A stretch of DNA of 64,000 nt, taken from the NCBI GenBank assembly GCA_963791805.1, contig CAWBTU010000006.1, positions 1,984,001 to 2,048,000 on the forward strand, written 5' to 3'. The notes under the pieces are model-generated. The model was not told where the DNA came from. It ran no database searches and worked only from the letters and a program-made list of their open reading frames with translations. Positions 25,188-33,758 of the stretch are shown one piece after another; positions within the stretch are counted from its first letter, which is position 1, and each line of letters begins with the position of its first letter. Position numbers and translations under genes: made by a program. The DNA is from JACMJL01 sp963791805. Lineage in GTDB: Bacteria; Bacillota; Clostridia; Clostridiales; Clostridiaceae.

Positions 25188-26213
25188 TTATTTTATAAAC
25201 ATAGCATCTCCAAATGAAAAAAATCTATATCTTTCTTCAACTGCCTTTTTATATGCTGACATTATATAATCTCTATCTGATAAAGCACTTACTAACATCA
25301 GTAGCGTAGATTCTGGCAAATGAAAATTTGTTATTAAAGCATCTACTACCTTATACTTATATCCTGGAAAAATAAATATTTCAGTCCAACCTGACTGCTC
25401 TTTTAGCTCTCCATTTAAAGTAGCAATTGTCTCAAGTGTTCTAGTTGATGTAGTACCAACAGAAATTATTCTGCCACCTTGTTTTTTAACTTTATTAATT
25501 GTTTCTGCTGCTTCCTTTGATAAGGTATAGTACTCAGAATGCATATGATGCTCTTCAATTTTTTCTACCTTAACAGGCCTAAAGGTTCCTAGTCCAACAT
25601 GTAAAGTTAAAAATGCAATTTCTACTCCTTTTTTACTAATTTCATTTAATAGTTCTTTAGTAAAATGTAGCCCTGCAGTAGGAGCTGCCGCTGAACCTTC
25701 CTCTTTAGAATAAACTGTCTGATATTGTTCTTTATCCTCTAGTTTTTCTGTAATATAAGGAGGTAAGGGCATTTGTCCCAGTCTTTCTAATACTTCTTCA
25801 AAAATGCCTTCATATTCAAACTCTACAATTCTATTTCCTTCTTCTTCTATTGAAATCACTTCTGCCTTCAATTCTCCATTACCAAAAATAAATCTGCTGC
25901 CAATTTGAGCTTTTTTACCTGGCTTTACTAGAGTTTCCCATTTGTTTTTATCTATTCTCTTTAATAGTAAGAACTCCATCTTACCTCCAGAGCCTTCCTT
26001 CATTCCTAGCAGTCTTGCAGGTAATACTCTTGTATCATTTAGAACTAGGCAATCTCCTTTATTTAAATAATTTAGAATGTCTTTAAATTTCTTATGTTCA
26101 ATTTCACCTGTTTTTTTATCCATTACCATGAGTTTGCACTCATCTCTCTTTTCCATTGGATGCTGAGCGATAAGTTCCTCTGGCAAATCATAATTAAAAT
26201 CCTTAACTTGCAA
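25188..26213 (-). CDS. queA: S-adenosylmethionine:tRNA ribosyltransferase-isomerase
   Basis: A 341-aa enzyme that transfers the ribosyl part of SAM to preQ1 in tRNA, giving epoxyqueuosine. The N-terminus VKDFNYDLPEELIAQHP, LNDTRVLPARLLG, and EEGSAAAPTAGLHFT are family signatures. The TTG at 26213 has GAGGTG 6 nt before it and gives the usual N-terminus; a GTG at 26222 lies within that ribosome binding site and was rejected. Confidence 0.95.
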   Translation of the reverse strand: MQVKDFNYDLPEELIAQHPMEKRDECKLMVMDKKTGEIEHKKFKDILNYLNKGDCLVLNDTRVLPARLLGMKEGSGGKMEFLLLKRIDKNKWETLVKPGKKAQIGSRFIFGNGELKAEVISIEEEGNRIVEFEYEGIFEEVLERLGQMPLPPYITEKLEDKEQYQTVYSKEEGSAAAPTAGLHFTKELLNEISKKGVEIAFLTLHVGLGTFRPVKVEKIEEHHMHSEYYTLSKEAAETINKVKKQGGRIISVGTTSTRTLETIATLNGELKEQSGWTEIFIFPGYKYKVVDALITNFHLPESTLLMLVSALSDRDYIMSAYKKAVEERYRFFSFGDAMFIK

Positions 26214-26249
26214 ACACTTCACCTCTTATGTAAAACTCATTCCCTATAC

Positions 26250-27278
26250 CTAATCAAATACTGATATTTGTGGTCCTATATTTCCTTTATATTTTCTATT
26301 TAAGTGTAAATATGACTTTTCTGTAGCAATTCTTCCTCTTGGTGTTCTAACTATAAAACCCTTTTGAAGCAAATATGGCTCATATACATCTTCTATTGTA
26401 TCAAGTTCTTCTCCAATAAAATATGCCAAAGTTTCAATGCCAACAGGCCCGCCTGCAAAATTATCTATAATTGCTTTTAAAATTTTATTATCAATTATAT
26501 CGAAACCTTCCTTGTCAACTTCTAAAAGTTCCAATGCCGCACTAGCTATTTCTAAATGAATTACACCATCGCCCTTAACTTCACAATAATCTCTAACTCT
26601 TTTTAAAAGCCTATTAGCAATTCTAGGTGTTCCTCTTGAGCGCCGTGCAATTTCAAAGGCGGCTTTCTCATGAATTTCTGCCCCTAATATATTTGAAGAC
26701 CTAGTAATAATCTCTTTTAATTCATTTTCATCATAAAATTCCATGGGACACATTACACCAAAACGATCCCTTAAGGGAGAAGTTAAAAGCCCAACTCTTG
26801 TTGTTGCACCAATAAGAGTAAATTTAGGTAAATCCAATCTTATTGATTTTGCAGCTGCACCTTTACCAATTACAATATCTAGTGCATAATCTTCCATAGC
26901 TGGATAAAGTATTTCTTCAACGGCTCTGTTAAGTCTATGGATTTCATCTATAAATAAAACATCATAGTCGTTTAATCCAGTTAAAATCGCAGCTAAATCC
27001 CCTGCTCTTTCTATTGCTGGACCAGAAGTGATTTTAAGGTTTCCACCCATTTCTCTTGCTATAATATTAGCTAATGTGGTCTTTCCAAGCCCTGGTGGTC
27101 CGTAGAACAAAACATGATCAAGGGCTTCATTTCTATTTTTTGCAGCTTGAATAAATATTTTTAACTTTTCTTTAACTTTTTCTTGACCTATATATTCACT
27201 TAATTTCACTGGTCTTAAACTAAATTCAGCCTCATTATCTTCTTCTATATTAAAGGAAGTTATTAATCTATCTTCCAT
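26250..27278 (-). CDS. ruvB: Holliday junction branch migration helicase RuvB
   Basis: A 342-aa AAA+ motor that drives Holliday junction branch migration with RuvA. Walker A is FYGPPGLGKTTLA (about residues 59-71), Walker B is VLFIDEIHRL, then TLIGATTRVGLLTSPLRDRFG. The C-terminal winged helix with GFIVRTPRGR binds DNA. GAGGTGAGAACTG precedes the ATG, and it lies 11 nt after ruvA. Confidence 0.97.
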   Translation of the reverse strand: MEDRLITSFNIEEDNEAEFSLRPVKLSEYIGQEKVKEKLKIFIQAAKNRNEALDHVLFYGPPGLGKTTLANIIAREMGGNLKITSGPAIERAGDLAAILTGLNDYDVLFIDEIHRLNRAVEEILYPAMEDYALDIVIGKGAAAKSIRLDLPKFTLIGATTRVGLLTSPLRDRFGVMCPMEFYDENELKEIITRSSNILGAEIHEKAAFEIARRSRGTPRIANRLLKRVRDYCEVKGDGVIHLEIASAALELLEVDKEGFDIIDNKILKAIIDNFAGGPVGIETLAYFIGEELDTIEDVYEPYLLQKGFIVRTPRGRIATEKSYLHLNRKYKGNIGPQISVFD

Positions 27279-27289
27279 CAGTTCTCACC

Positions 27290-27883
27290 TCACTTCATTA
27301 AGAATTTCAAACAATTCTTAATTGTATTTTCTATAGTATCCTTTTGAGTGACGGACTTTACAGCCAGCTGCGCTTCTTTCTCAGTATAACCTAAAGAAAT
27401 TAGTGCTGAAAGTACCTCTAAGTTGTTAGTTTCAATATCTAAACTTCCCTCTAAAAGATTTGAGCTCATATCGGTTTCTTTGACACTTACTTTATCTTTT
27501 AACTCTAAAATAATTCTTTGTGCTATCTTCTTTCCAATACCAGGTGCCCTCATTATATTCTTTTCATCTGAAGATATTATAGAAAATTTAATATTAGTAA
27601 CAGTACATATAGACATTAACGAAAGAGCAGCCTTGGCACCAACACCACTTACAGTGATAAGTAGCTTGAACATATCTATTTCTTCTTTTGACAAGAAACC
27701 ATACAAGCCAATAAAATCCTCTCTCACTATCTGTTCAACATATAGCATAACAGTTTCTTCTGCTTTTGGCATTTTCGCAATAGTACTGCCAGAAGTAAAT
27801 ATTTTGTAACCCATGCCACTGTTCTCTATAATAATGTAGTCCTTGTTCATTCCTTTATAAATACCTTTTATGTATTCAAACAA
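27290..27883 (-). CDS. ruvA: Holliday junction DNA helicase subunit RuvA
   Basis: A 197-aa protein forming the tetramer that holds the junction and recruits RuvB. It has an N-terminal OB fold (FEYIKGIYKGM...), central helix-hairpin-helix repeats (LITVSGVGAKAALSL, MRAPGIGKKIAQRIILELKDK) and a C-terminal RuvB-binding domain (EVLSALISLGYTEKEAQ). The TTG at 27883 was chosen over 27910 because GAGGTGAG lies 8 nt upstream and the normal N-terminus results. The order ruvA-ruvB-queA-tgt-yajC equals that of Bacillus. Confidence 0.94.
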   Translation of the reverse strand: MFEYIKGIYKGMNKDYIIIENSGMGYKIFTSGSTIAKMPKAEETVMLYVEQIVREDFIGLYGFLSKEEIDMFKLLITVSGVGAKAALSLMSICTVTNIKFSIISSDEKNIMRAPGIGKKIAQRIILELKDKVSVKETDMSSNLLEGSLDIETNNLEVLSALISLGYTEKEAQLAVKSVTQKDTIENTIKNCLKFLMK

Positions 27884-27910
27884 AATACTCACCTCAAAAT
27901 CTTTCATCAC

Positions 27911-28239
27911 AATTCATATTTACTTTACCATCTATACTGATTTAATTCAACAGCATTCCATTTCTCAATCAGCTATGAAAACAGTTTCTATAAATAAGAA
28001 AAAGTATAAAATAATTTACGTTTTAAGATATTTTAAAAAGAAGATAAGAAGTTAAAAAGTTAAGAAGATATAGTTTTGATGCGCTTTCCAGTGATTTTTA
28101 CTGCTTATATATTATTAGAAAAACACTTAATTATATTATAGATAATAAAACTCTAAGTGATTAATTTTTTTAATTAATTTATTACAACAAAAAGAGAACC
28201 AAGTTCCAAATTAATTTGCTTTGAACTTGCTCCTCAATA
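27911..28239. other. Intergenic region upstream of ruvA
   Basis: About 330 bases with no supported gene. It contains the palindromic repeat copy C (28194-28240), which overlaps the end of the BofC-like gene, and AT-rich sequence. Nothing else is seen. Confidence 0.6.
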
Positions 28240-28240
28240 C
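28194..28240. repeat. Short palindromic repeat, copy C
   Basis: GAGAACCAAGTTC and GAACTTGCTCCTCAATA form the arms, the third occurrence in the window of this imperfect hairpin. It directly follows the stop of the BofC-like gene and could serve there as a transcript end. Confidence 0.6.
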
Positions 28241-28865
28241 TAAGATTTAAATAGTGCGTTATAACTGTCTTCAGCATCTTCATGAGAATCAAATTGAAGA
28301 CTCTTTCTTCCTGTCATCATAGTATCTAGATCTCCTTGTTTTATATCCGAGAGTTTTGTATCAAACTTAATATCCTTATCTGGATTCTCTATATTTTCTT
28401 TGCCTTCTTCGTCGGTTTTAAAAATTGCAATACAATTTCCATCCTTGTATATATCAATTACATATTTTTGTGGTGAATATCTATCAAATAATTTTAAAAG
28501 TACTAAATGATTTGAATCCATTTCTTTAATAATATACCCTTTAACTCCATAGAGACCTTCAATTTCTTTTTTGTTTTCCCAACTAGACTTGACAAATCTT
28601 CATTAATCTTTTCATCTACAACATCACCACTTTTTTTATATTCTATTTTAAACGATATTTTAGTATCCTTATTAACAGTTTCTTCTTTTAAAATGTCTTT
28701 GCTAATATAATTGTTCGAATTAACTGAAGAAATGTTATTCAAAGTTTTCGTATTACCTTTATCTTTATTTGATAATCTTGAAAAAATAAAGTAACTCGAA
28801 AAAAAAGATATAACTAAAATAGTGAAAATTAAAATACTGTACTTAACTTTATTTAATTTTAACAT
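28240..28865 (-). pseudogene. BofC C-terminal domain-like protein, frameshifted
   Basis: An exported or anchored protein in two frames. The N-terminal part (ATG at 28865 after GGAGGGATATT) has a membrane helix at residues 8-28 and an Asn/Ser linker. The C-terminal part carries KYVIDIYKDGNCIAIFKTDEEG and ENPDKDI. Adding one A to the run in ACAAAAAAG (near 28569-28574) joins them through KEIEGLYGVKGYIIKE into about 208 aa. Position next to ruvA equals Bacillus bofC, a regulator of pro-sigma-K processing, and the C-terminal segment resembles clostridial BofC C-terminal-domain proteins. The family call rests on synteny and memory; the frameshift is seen directly. Confidence 0.7.
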
Positions 28866-28906
28866 AATATCCCTCCGTAAAGGTATTATGCCCATTATAA
28901 ATATTA

Positions 28907-29926
28907 TTATTCATATGTATGTTTAATTTTATTTGGCAGAAAAACAGCAAATATGCTACCAACAGCAATATTTAGATAATAGGTTATCATTCTCCAAATA
29001 AGTATTGCAGGAACTATTGTATTGCCTTTAAAAAATATACCAAAGATTATATAGAAACCCGCCTCAGCACCACCTTCTGCTCCTGGTATAGGAATGCAGG
29101 ACATAAACATTGTCAAGAAAACTTGAGCAGTTATCATTGTAAATAGATTATAGTAACTAAATCCAAAGCCTCTATATATTAAATATGGAACCGTGTAATA
29201 CGCAGTCCATTGAAAAAATGTAACTATAGTTGCAAGAGCACATACCTTTTTATTTTTAGTTATAAATGCAGCATTATCATGAAAATGTACTAATTCCAAT
29301 TCAATTTCCTTATATTTTTTTTCTGGATTTTTGATAAGCTTTACCCTTCCTAAGATTTTAAGTAGAAATCCTAATATTCGTTTAGGTATTTTATTATTTA
29401 CTGAAAACCAAACACAAAATAAAATAATTATAATATTAAGTAAAAATCCAAAAAAACAAAAATATAAAAAATAGTCTATTTTTGAATTAAAGAAATTAAA
29501 TTTAAATACTAATGCTATTATTAGATACCCTAGATAAACTACTTCATGAATTATAAATTTAATCATTAAAATTGAAGCTGCTGATCCTGCAGGTATTCCT
29601 ACCTCTGTCATGGCAAAAATCTGTGCTGGCTGACTTCCAGAAGAAAATGGAGTGAAGGCTCCAAAAAACTGACCAAGCATAGTGAACTTAAAAGACCTAA
29701 TAAATAAATGTTTCTCTTTATATAAAGCTTTAGTTATTATATGTAATATTGTAGTTTCAAATATCCAAAATAGTCCCATACACAGCATTGCTAGTATAAT
29801 CCAATATTTATTTAAGTGCTTCCATTGCTGTGCTAAAGCTTCGGAGCCATTTAAAAATATAAAAAAATACATCATAATGACCGTTGAAAATAATAAAATA
29901 ACTAAATTAAAATTCTTATTTTTCAT
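28907..29926 (-). CDS. Flippase-like membrane protein (LPG synthase TM region/UPF0104 family)
   Basis: A 339-aa polytopic protein with about eight hydrophobic helices, of the lysylphosphatidylglycerol synthase transmembrane/UPF0104 family. Family-type sequence includes GQFFGAFTPFSSGSQPAQIFAM and PIPGAEGGAEAGF. It lacks the C-terminal lysyl-transferase domain of MprF, so it is more likely a glycolipid flippase-like protein. It overlaps the upstream glycosyltransferase gene by 11 nt, which suggests that the two make and translocate one lipid-linked sugar. The specific substrate is unknown. Confidence 0.82.
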   Translation of the reverse strand: MKNKNFNLVILLFSTVIMMYFFIFLNGSEALAQQWKHLNKYWIILAMLCMGLFWIFETTILHIITKALYKEKHLFIRSFKFTMLGQFFGAFTPFSSGSQPAQIFAMTEVGIPAGSAASILMIKFIIHEVVYLGYLIIALVFKFNFFNSKIDYFLYFCFFGFLLNIIIILFCVWFSVNNKIPKRILGFLLKILGRVKLIKNPEKKYKEIELELVHFHDNAAFITKNKKVCALATIVTFFQWTAYYTVPYLIYRGFGFSYYNLFTMITAQVFLTMFMSCIPIPGAEGGAEAGFYIIFGIFFKGNTIVPAILIWRMITYYLNIAVGSIFAVFLPNKIKHTYE

Positions 29927-30977
29927 CTAATTGATTCCTTAGATTTATTTTGTTTTTACATTGATAAACGCTATCATAAAATTCCTTCCACATGCTCAAA
30001 ATACGTTCTTTAGAATATAATAGATGGCACTTCCAAGAGTTGTCACTCCATCTATTAAACTCACTTTTACTTGTAAAGATATTATTAATGGTGCTAACAA
30101 ATTCTTTTATATTTTTACCCTTCAAATAATATTGGAATAAAATATCTTTATATATTTCTAGGTCCCTCAATATAATAGGTATTTTTAAGGCCATTGCTTC
30201 AAGCACTGACATTGGAAATAGCTCATTATAAGATGGTAAAAACATTAAATCAGCCATATTATAAATATCATTCATTTCAGCTCTATCAATAATTCCTATA
30301 AATTTAACATTTTTAGGTGGTTTTTTCATTATGTTTTTTAATTCTTCATAACCATCTGTTATGGCCCCAAAAGAAAAACCTCCTGCCCAAACAAATTGGA
30401 GGTTAGGTAGATTTTTAGCAACTTCTATAAAGTCAAGAATTCCTTTTCTGCTTTGCACTTGTCCTACGCCAAGCACAACAAACTTTTCTATGGGAATATT
30501 GAATTTTTCTTTAATATTAATAATTTTAGCTCTATCTAGTCTAAAAAAGTTTTCCTCAGAAACATAGTTTGGAATGTAAGTCACTTTTTCTTCATCAATC
30601 TTATACTTTTTAAGCACTTCAATAAAGCATGGATTAACCACTACAAGATGATCCACACTTTTATAGAACCATATTATGTATTTGTAAAATAAAGTTTTCA
30701 CTACTTGGGGTAGTTTTAAGCTGTCTTCTATAGTATCAGGAACAAAATGAACATGTGCGATACTCGAACCTATTTTTTGTGTAAATGGCATAGTTAAAAA
30801 AAACTTTAAATCAATAGTATGATAATGCGTTATATCACAAAACTCAAATTTGTTTTCCTTAATGCAGTAGTTGTTCTTAAGACCGTTCTTAACTAAATTA
30901 ACTTGCTCTATATAGGCGGAGGCCACTCCTTGACCTTTAACTTTATTAGCTGAAGAAAGCATATTTATAGTAGGCAT
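29916..30977 (-). CDS. Glycosyltransferase family 4 protein
   Basis: A 353-aa GT-B fold glycosyltransferase. The C-terminal donor-binding half has VVLGVGQVQSRKGILDFIEVA and FLPSYNELFPMSVLEAMALKIPII with the GT4 EX7E-type motif (E...E in NELFPMSVLEA). The N-terminal half has the acceptor-side GQGVASAYIEQ and IAHVHFVPD. No signal peptide is seen, so it acts on the cytoplasmic face. It is coupled to the flippase-like gene downstream. The sugar and acceptor cannot be read from sequence; a glycolipid or surface glycan is inferred. Confidence 0.85.
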   Translation of the reverse strand: MPTINMLSSANKVKGQGVASAYIEQVNLVKNGLKNNYCIKENKFEFCDITHYHTIDLKFFLTMPFTQKIGSSIAHVHFVPDTIEDSLKLPQVVKTLFYKYIIWFYKSVDHLVVVNPCFIEVLKKYKIDEEKVTYIPNYVSEENFFRLDRAKIINIKEKFNIPIEKFVVLGVGQVQSRKGILDFIEVAKNLPNLQFVWAGGFSFGAITDGYEELKNIMKKPPKNVKFIGIIDRAEMNDIYNMADLMFLPSYNELFPMSVLEAMALKIPIILRDLEIYKDILFQYYLKGKNIKEFVSTINNIFTSKSEFNRWSDNSWKCHLLYSKERILSMWKEFYDSVYQCKNKINLRNQLDEK

Positions 30978-31090
30978 CTATTTACAAATCCCCTTTCACA
31001 AAAATTATGATGTAAATAAATCTATTAAATATAGTTTCTTCAATTATTAATAAAATATTCCTATAAAAGTATATAATTTAAATTTAAATA

Positions 31091-31118
31091 AAAAAAATAC
31101 CTAGTTAAAGGTATTTCT
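31091..31118 (-). terminator. Terminator after the Ala/Lys-rich protein gene
   Basis: On the minus strand AAATACCTTTAACTAGGTATTT forms a stem followed by a run of T, just below the stop at 31128. Confidence 0.8.
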
Positions 31119-31127
31119 AATTACTAA

Positions 31128-31901
31128 CTATTTATCAAAATGAACCTCTCCTGTAAATGAGTACACTTTACCTAAATATGTTACTGATATTCTAACATTT
31201 CCATAAACGGTTTGGGCTAGAGTTCCACCAAGATTTACTACTGCAATTTTTTCCTCTGGTTTAACTGTAGTTTTGCTCCTAATGCTTGTATCTAAAGAGT
31301 TTACATGAAATACTGCAGTATAATCTAAATTAACTTGTTGGGAACTATTGCATGTTAAGCTATAGTGCAATGAATTTCCAGAGTTATAATTTTCAGTGAA
31401 TTGAAAAGTATATTTTACTCCGTTATCGTTAATTGTCATTGTATTTTGACCAGTTGTTACAGTTGGGTTAACCGGAGCTTTAACCGCTTCTTGCTTCGCT
31501 TTTGCATCTGCTACTGCTTTAACATTTGCGTCAGCCTTTGCCTTTGCATCTGCAACTGATTTGTTGTAAGCATCTGTTTTTGCCTTTTCATCTGCCTTTA
31601 GTTTAGCATCTGTTGCTGCTTTATCGGCAGCAGCTTTATCGGCTGCTGCTTTTGCTGCTGCCTTATCTGCATCTGCCTTAGCTTGCTCTGATGGTTGTTC
31701 TTGTGTTGCTTTCGCTTCAGCAGCTATTTTATCTGCTTCTGTTTGTGCAGATGTTTGAGCGGCAACCTTTTTTGTTGAACTAGGATGACTTGAATTCAAA
31801 TCAGCTAACAATTCACCTAGTAAAAATCCAACTACAATAACTGCTATTGTTACTCCTAATAATCTTAATTTATATACGCTACTCTTCGAAATTTTCTTCA
31901 T
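31128..31901 (-). CDS. Membrane-anchored Ala/Lys/Asp-rich coiled-coil protein, unknown function
   Basis: A 257-aa protein I cannot assign. An N-terminal hydrophobic anchor (residues 13-33) precedes a highly repetitive Ala/Lys/Asp segment (about 55-145) with units such as AKADADKAAAKAAADKAA, TolA-like and probably a long helix. A compact C-terminal domain (about 150-257) rich in beta-type sequence follows (TMTINDNGVKYTFQFTENY, VRISVTYLGKVYSF). It has a clear AAGGAGAGATTTCAA before the ATG and its own terminator. A second protein of like design lies at 37085-38200. It is likely exposed outside the membrane. Confidence 0.7.
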   Translation of the reverse strand: MKKISKSSVYKLRLLGVTIAVIVVGFLLGELLADLNSSHPSSTKKVAAQTSAQTEADKIAAEAKATQEQPSEQAKADADKAAAKAAADKAAADKAATDAKLKADEKAKTDAYNKSVADAKAKADANVKAVADAKAKQEAVKAPVNPTVTTGQNTMTINDNGVKYTFQFTENYNSGNSLHYSLTCNSSQQVNLDYTAVFHVNSLDTSIRSKTTVKPEEKIAVVNLGGTLAQTVYGNVRISVTYLGKVYSFTGEVHFDK

Positions 31902-32447
31902 TTGAAATCTCTCCTTACTTAATAGTTAATTAATAATTTCATTTATTTTAGGAGCTAATTAAGTTTTTAAATTTCCACATACTTATATATGACCTAAATA
32001 ATAACAAAAATCACGCCCCATAGTTCTTGATTGTACAGGGTATGATTTTAAATTTAATATAACCCATTAAAATCAATTATCAACATTTTCCATCTTCGAC
32101 TATTAGTATACCATCAAGCTACTTTTATTTTCAAGTACTAAAATCAAAAGACTGTTTAAAGTATATATAATCCGTCAATAATTCTAATATCCTTGATATA
32201 ATTTTAGACTATCCATAAAAATCCTCCTTCAACTGGAAGGAGGCTTTTGTAGGTTAATATTCAATTCACTTAGTAATTAAAATATAAAGCAAATCCACAA
32301 TTAGTACCTTAATAAAAATCACTTATTAAATATCATTGTTAGCCAAATAAAACTTGCTATTTCTGTTTTAAATCCATAGTTTCTAATTTCTTAATAATAT
32401 TGATTAACAGGTTAAGAAATGGGTATTATATAATCTTTCTTATAACT
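31902..32447. other. Gene-poor gap with hairpins
   Basis: No supported gene. Two hairpins are seen: AAAATCACGCCC...GGGTATGATTTT (32005-32050) with a T-run on the minus strand, and CCTCCTTC/GGAAGGAGG (32222-32243). These look like terminators whose transcripts I cannot define. Confidence 0.5.
32222..32247. terminator. Bidirectional terminator-like hairpin
   Basis: TCCTCCTTC AACT GGAAGGAGG has an 8-9 bp GC-rich stem, with TTTTTATGG on the minus side and CTTTTGT on the plus side. Confidence 0.65.
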
Positions 32448-32589
32448 TTATTTTGTAGTGGTGCTATTATCGCTTGTTGTATTTGTAGATTCTGTACTAG
32501 TGGCTGATGTATTGATATTCTGCTCGCTTTTCATTGCTTCTTGTATCTTTTGATTAATAATATCATAATACTTTTTTCCCTTTTTTCAT
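32448..32589 (-). pseudogene. Small Thr/Ser/Asn-rich ORF with a frameshift
   Basis: Minus-strand codons to the stop at 32448 encode a 46-residue product only if one A is removed from the A-runs after the ATG at 32589 (ATGAAAAAAGGGAAAAAAG). It would start MKKGKKYYDIINQKIQEAM and end in a Thr/Ser/Asn tail. As written, no in-frame start of good quality exists. I do not recognise it. The ribosome binding site is weak, so it may not be a gene. Confidence 0.35.
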
Positions 32590-32719
32590 TTCACATCATC
32601 CATTTCTATATAATAATTTTTTTCTATAGTTAATACTTTAGCAAAGAATTATAGGCAGAATATCATATGAATATGTGATATTAATGTTATTTCCTTTGCC
32701 TATCAATTAATCTGCAAAA

Positions 32720-32754
32720 CTAAAAGAACTAGCTAAATGACGCTAGTTCTTTTC
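32720..32754. terminator. Bidirectional terminator-like hairpin
   Basis: AAAAGAACTAGC and GCTAGTTCTTTT form a 12-bp perfect stem with an 8-nt loop. The gap 32590-32953 otherwise holds AT-rich DNA with a second, weaker inverted repeat at about 32662-32683. Confidence 0.7.
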
Positions 32755-32953
32755 TAAATAATTGATTAATTTTCTGCTGTAGTTATACTATAACAAAGAA
32801 TTATATAATCAATATTGAATAATTGTGTGAAAATAATATATTTCACAATATACTATTTAGTATTTTACATTTAATTCAAAAGTCGTATGAATACATTGCT
32901 ATAAAAAGGTTATAATAATATCAAATTAATTTCATTTATAGGGAGGTATTTTA

Positions 32954-33073
32954 GTGGGTAAAAATAAAGACAAACAAAGAAGTGCTAATAATACTACTTC
33001 TAATACTCAAAATGCGAATTCTCAAAATGACAATAAAAACACAGAGAGTAGTAAATCTAAAAAGAAATCATAA
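32954..33073 (+). CDS. Small Asn/Ser/Lys-rich protein, unknown function
   Basis: A 39-aa hydrophilic product starting MGKNKDKQRSANNTTS and ending in KSKKKS. It starts at GTG, 8 nt after an excellent GGGAGG, and is followed by a terminator hairpin within 30 nt, so it looks like a complete transcription unit despite its size. No family is recognised. The upstream and downstream flanks are repeated at 36889-36982, where the ORF has shrunk to five codons. It has no membrane segment. Confidence 0.6.
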   Translation: MGKNKDKQRSANNTTSNTQNANSQNDNKNTESSKSKKKS

Positions 33074-33079
33074 AATATT

Positions 33080-33110
33080 AAGGAGAGAGCACACTCTCCT
33101 TCCTTTATTC
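33080..33110 (+). terminator. Terminator after the small Asn/Ser/Lys-rich ORF
   Basis: AGGAGAG AGCACA CTCTCCT followed by TCCTTTATT. The same stem type with a changed loop occurs after the degenerate copy at 36957-36980. Confidence 0.75.
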
Positions 33111-33135
33111 TGCTGATTCTTTGATAAGTGCAGAT

Positions 33136-33510
33136 TTATACTTTATTCATTCTTCCACATTCTCTCCAAGAGCGATTCATCAGTGTATGCATTTCCAAAT
33201 CTGTTCTAAAATCCACCATGAAATTACTTTCTATTTTTTCTAACTTGTCGCACGAAAATTTTTTAATCTCAGACTCCTTGATAATCATGGCTTCAATTGA
33301 TTTTCTAATTAATTCCTTTAAACTCTTCTCTAGTTTTTCTTTTGATACATCATCTAACATCTTAAATTCATGGATTTCCTTGAATTCATGAATAGCCTTC
33401 TCTACTTCATTTTCAACATTCTTTGTAACTTGCATTATTAACTTATCGAGAACTATTTCTGCAAATACTTTAATATTTTGCTCAGCTTTCAAATTTTCTT
33501 CCCTCATCAT
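33136..33510 (-). CDS. Hypothetical helical protein, unknown function
   Basis: A 124-aa soluble protein with a strongly helical, charged sequence (for example KLIMQVTKNVENEVEKAIHE and SKEKLEKSLKELIRKSIEA) and no membrane segment. I do not recognise the family. AGAGGTGAT precedes two consecutive ATG codons (33510 or 33507). It is a stand-alone gene convergent with the small ORF at 32954-33073. A structural or phage-like role is possible but unsupported. Confidence 0.55.
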   Translation of the reverse strand: MMREENLKAEQNIKVFAEIVLDKLIMQVTKNVENEVEKAIHEFKEIHEFKMLDDVSKEKLEKSLKELIRKSIEAMIIKESEIKKFSCDKLEKIESNFMVDFRTDLEMHTLMNRSWRECGRMNKV

Positions 33511-33667
33511 ATCACCTCTTAAAATTTCCTTATATTTACATTTCTACATTTTACATAAAATTCCTTTTTTATAAGAAATTTTTTACTGATGTCTTTGAAA
33601 TATTATATTATTTTTTGATTCAATATTTTTTTATCTTTATTAAAATGCAATAGCATATATTTTCATA

Positions 33668-33707
33668 ATAAAAAAACGTAAAATTCTAATGAATAATACG
33701 TTTTTCA
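33668..33707. terminator. Terminator-like hairpin after the DUF5317 gene
   Basis: AAAAAACGTA and TACGTTTTT form a stem with a loop of about 15 nt. It lies 50 nt below the stop of the DUF5317 gene and 125 nt above the 33510 start. Confidence 0.55.
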
Positions 33708-33758
33708 AAGATTATTTAGTTTTTGATTTCCTTGTTATTTTGTTACTTTTTTTATCAT

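Noticed and set aside
27423..27809. 128-aa plus-strand ORF inside ruvA
   Set aside because: It is a shadow of ruvA on the opposite strand, without a ribosome binding site.
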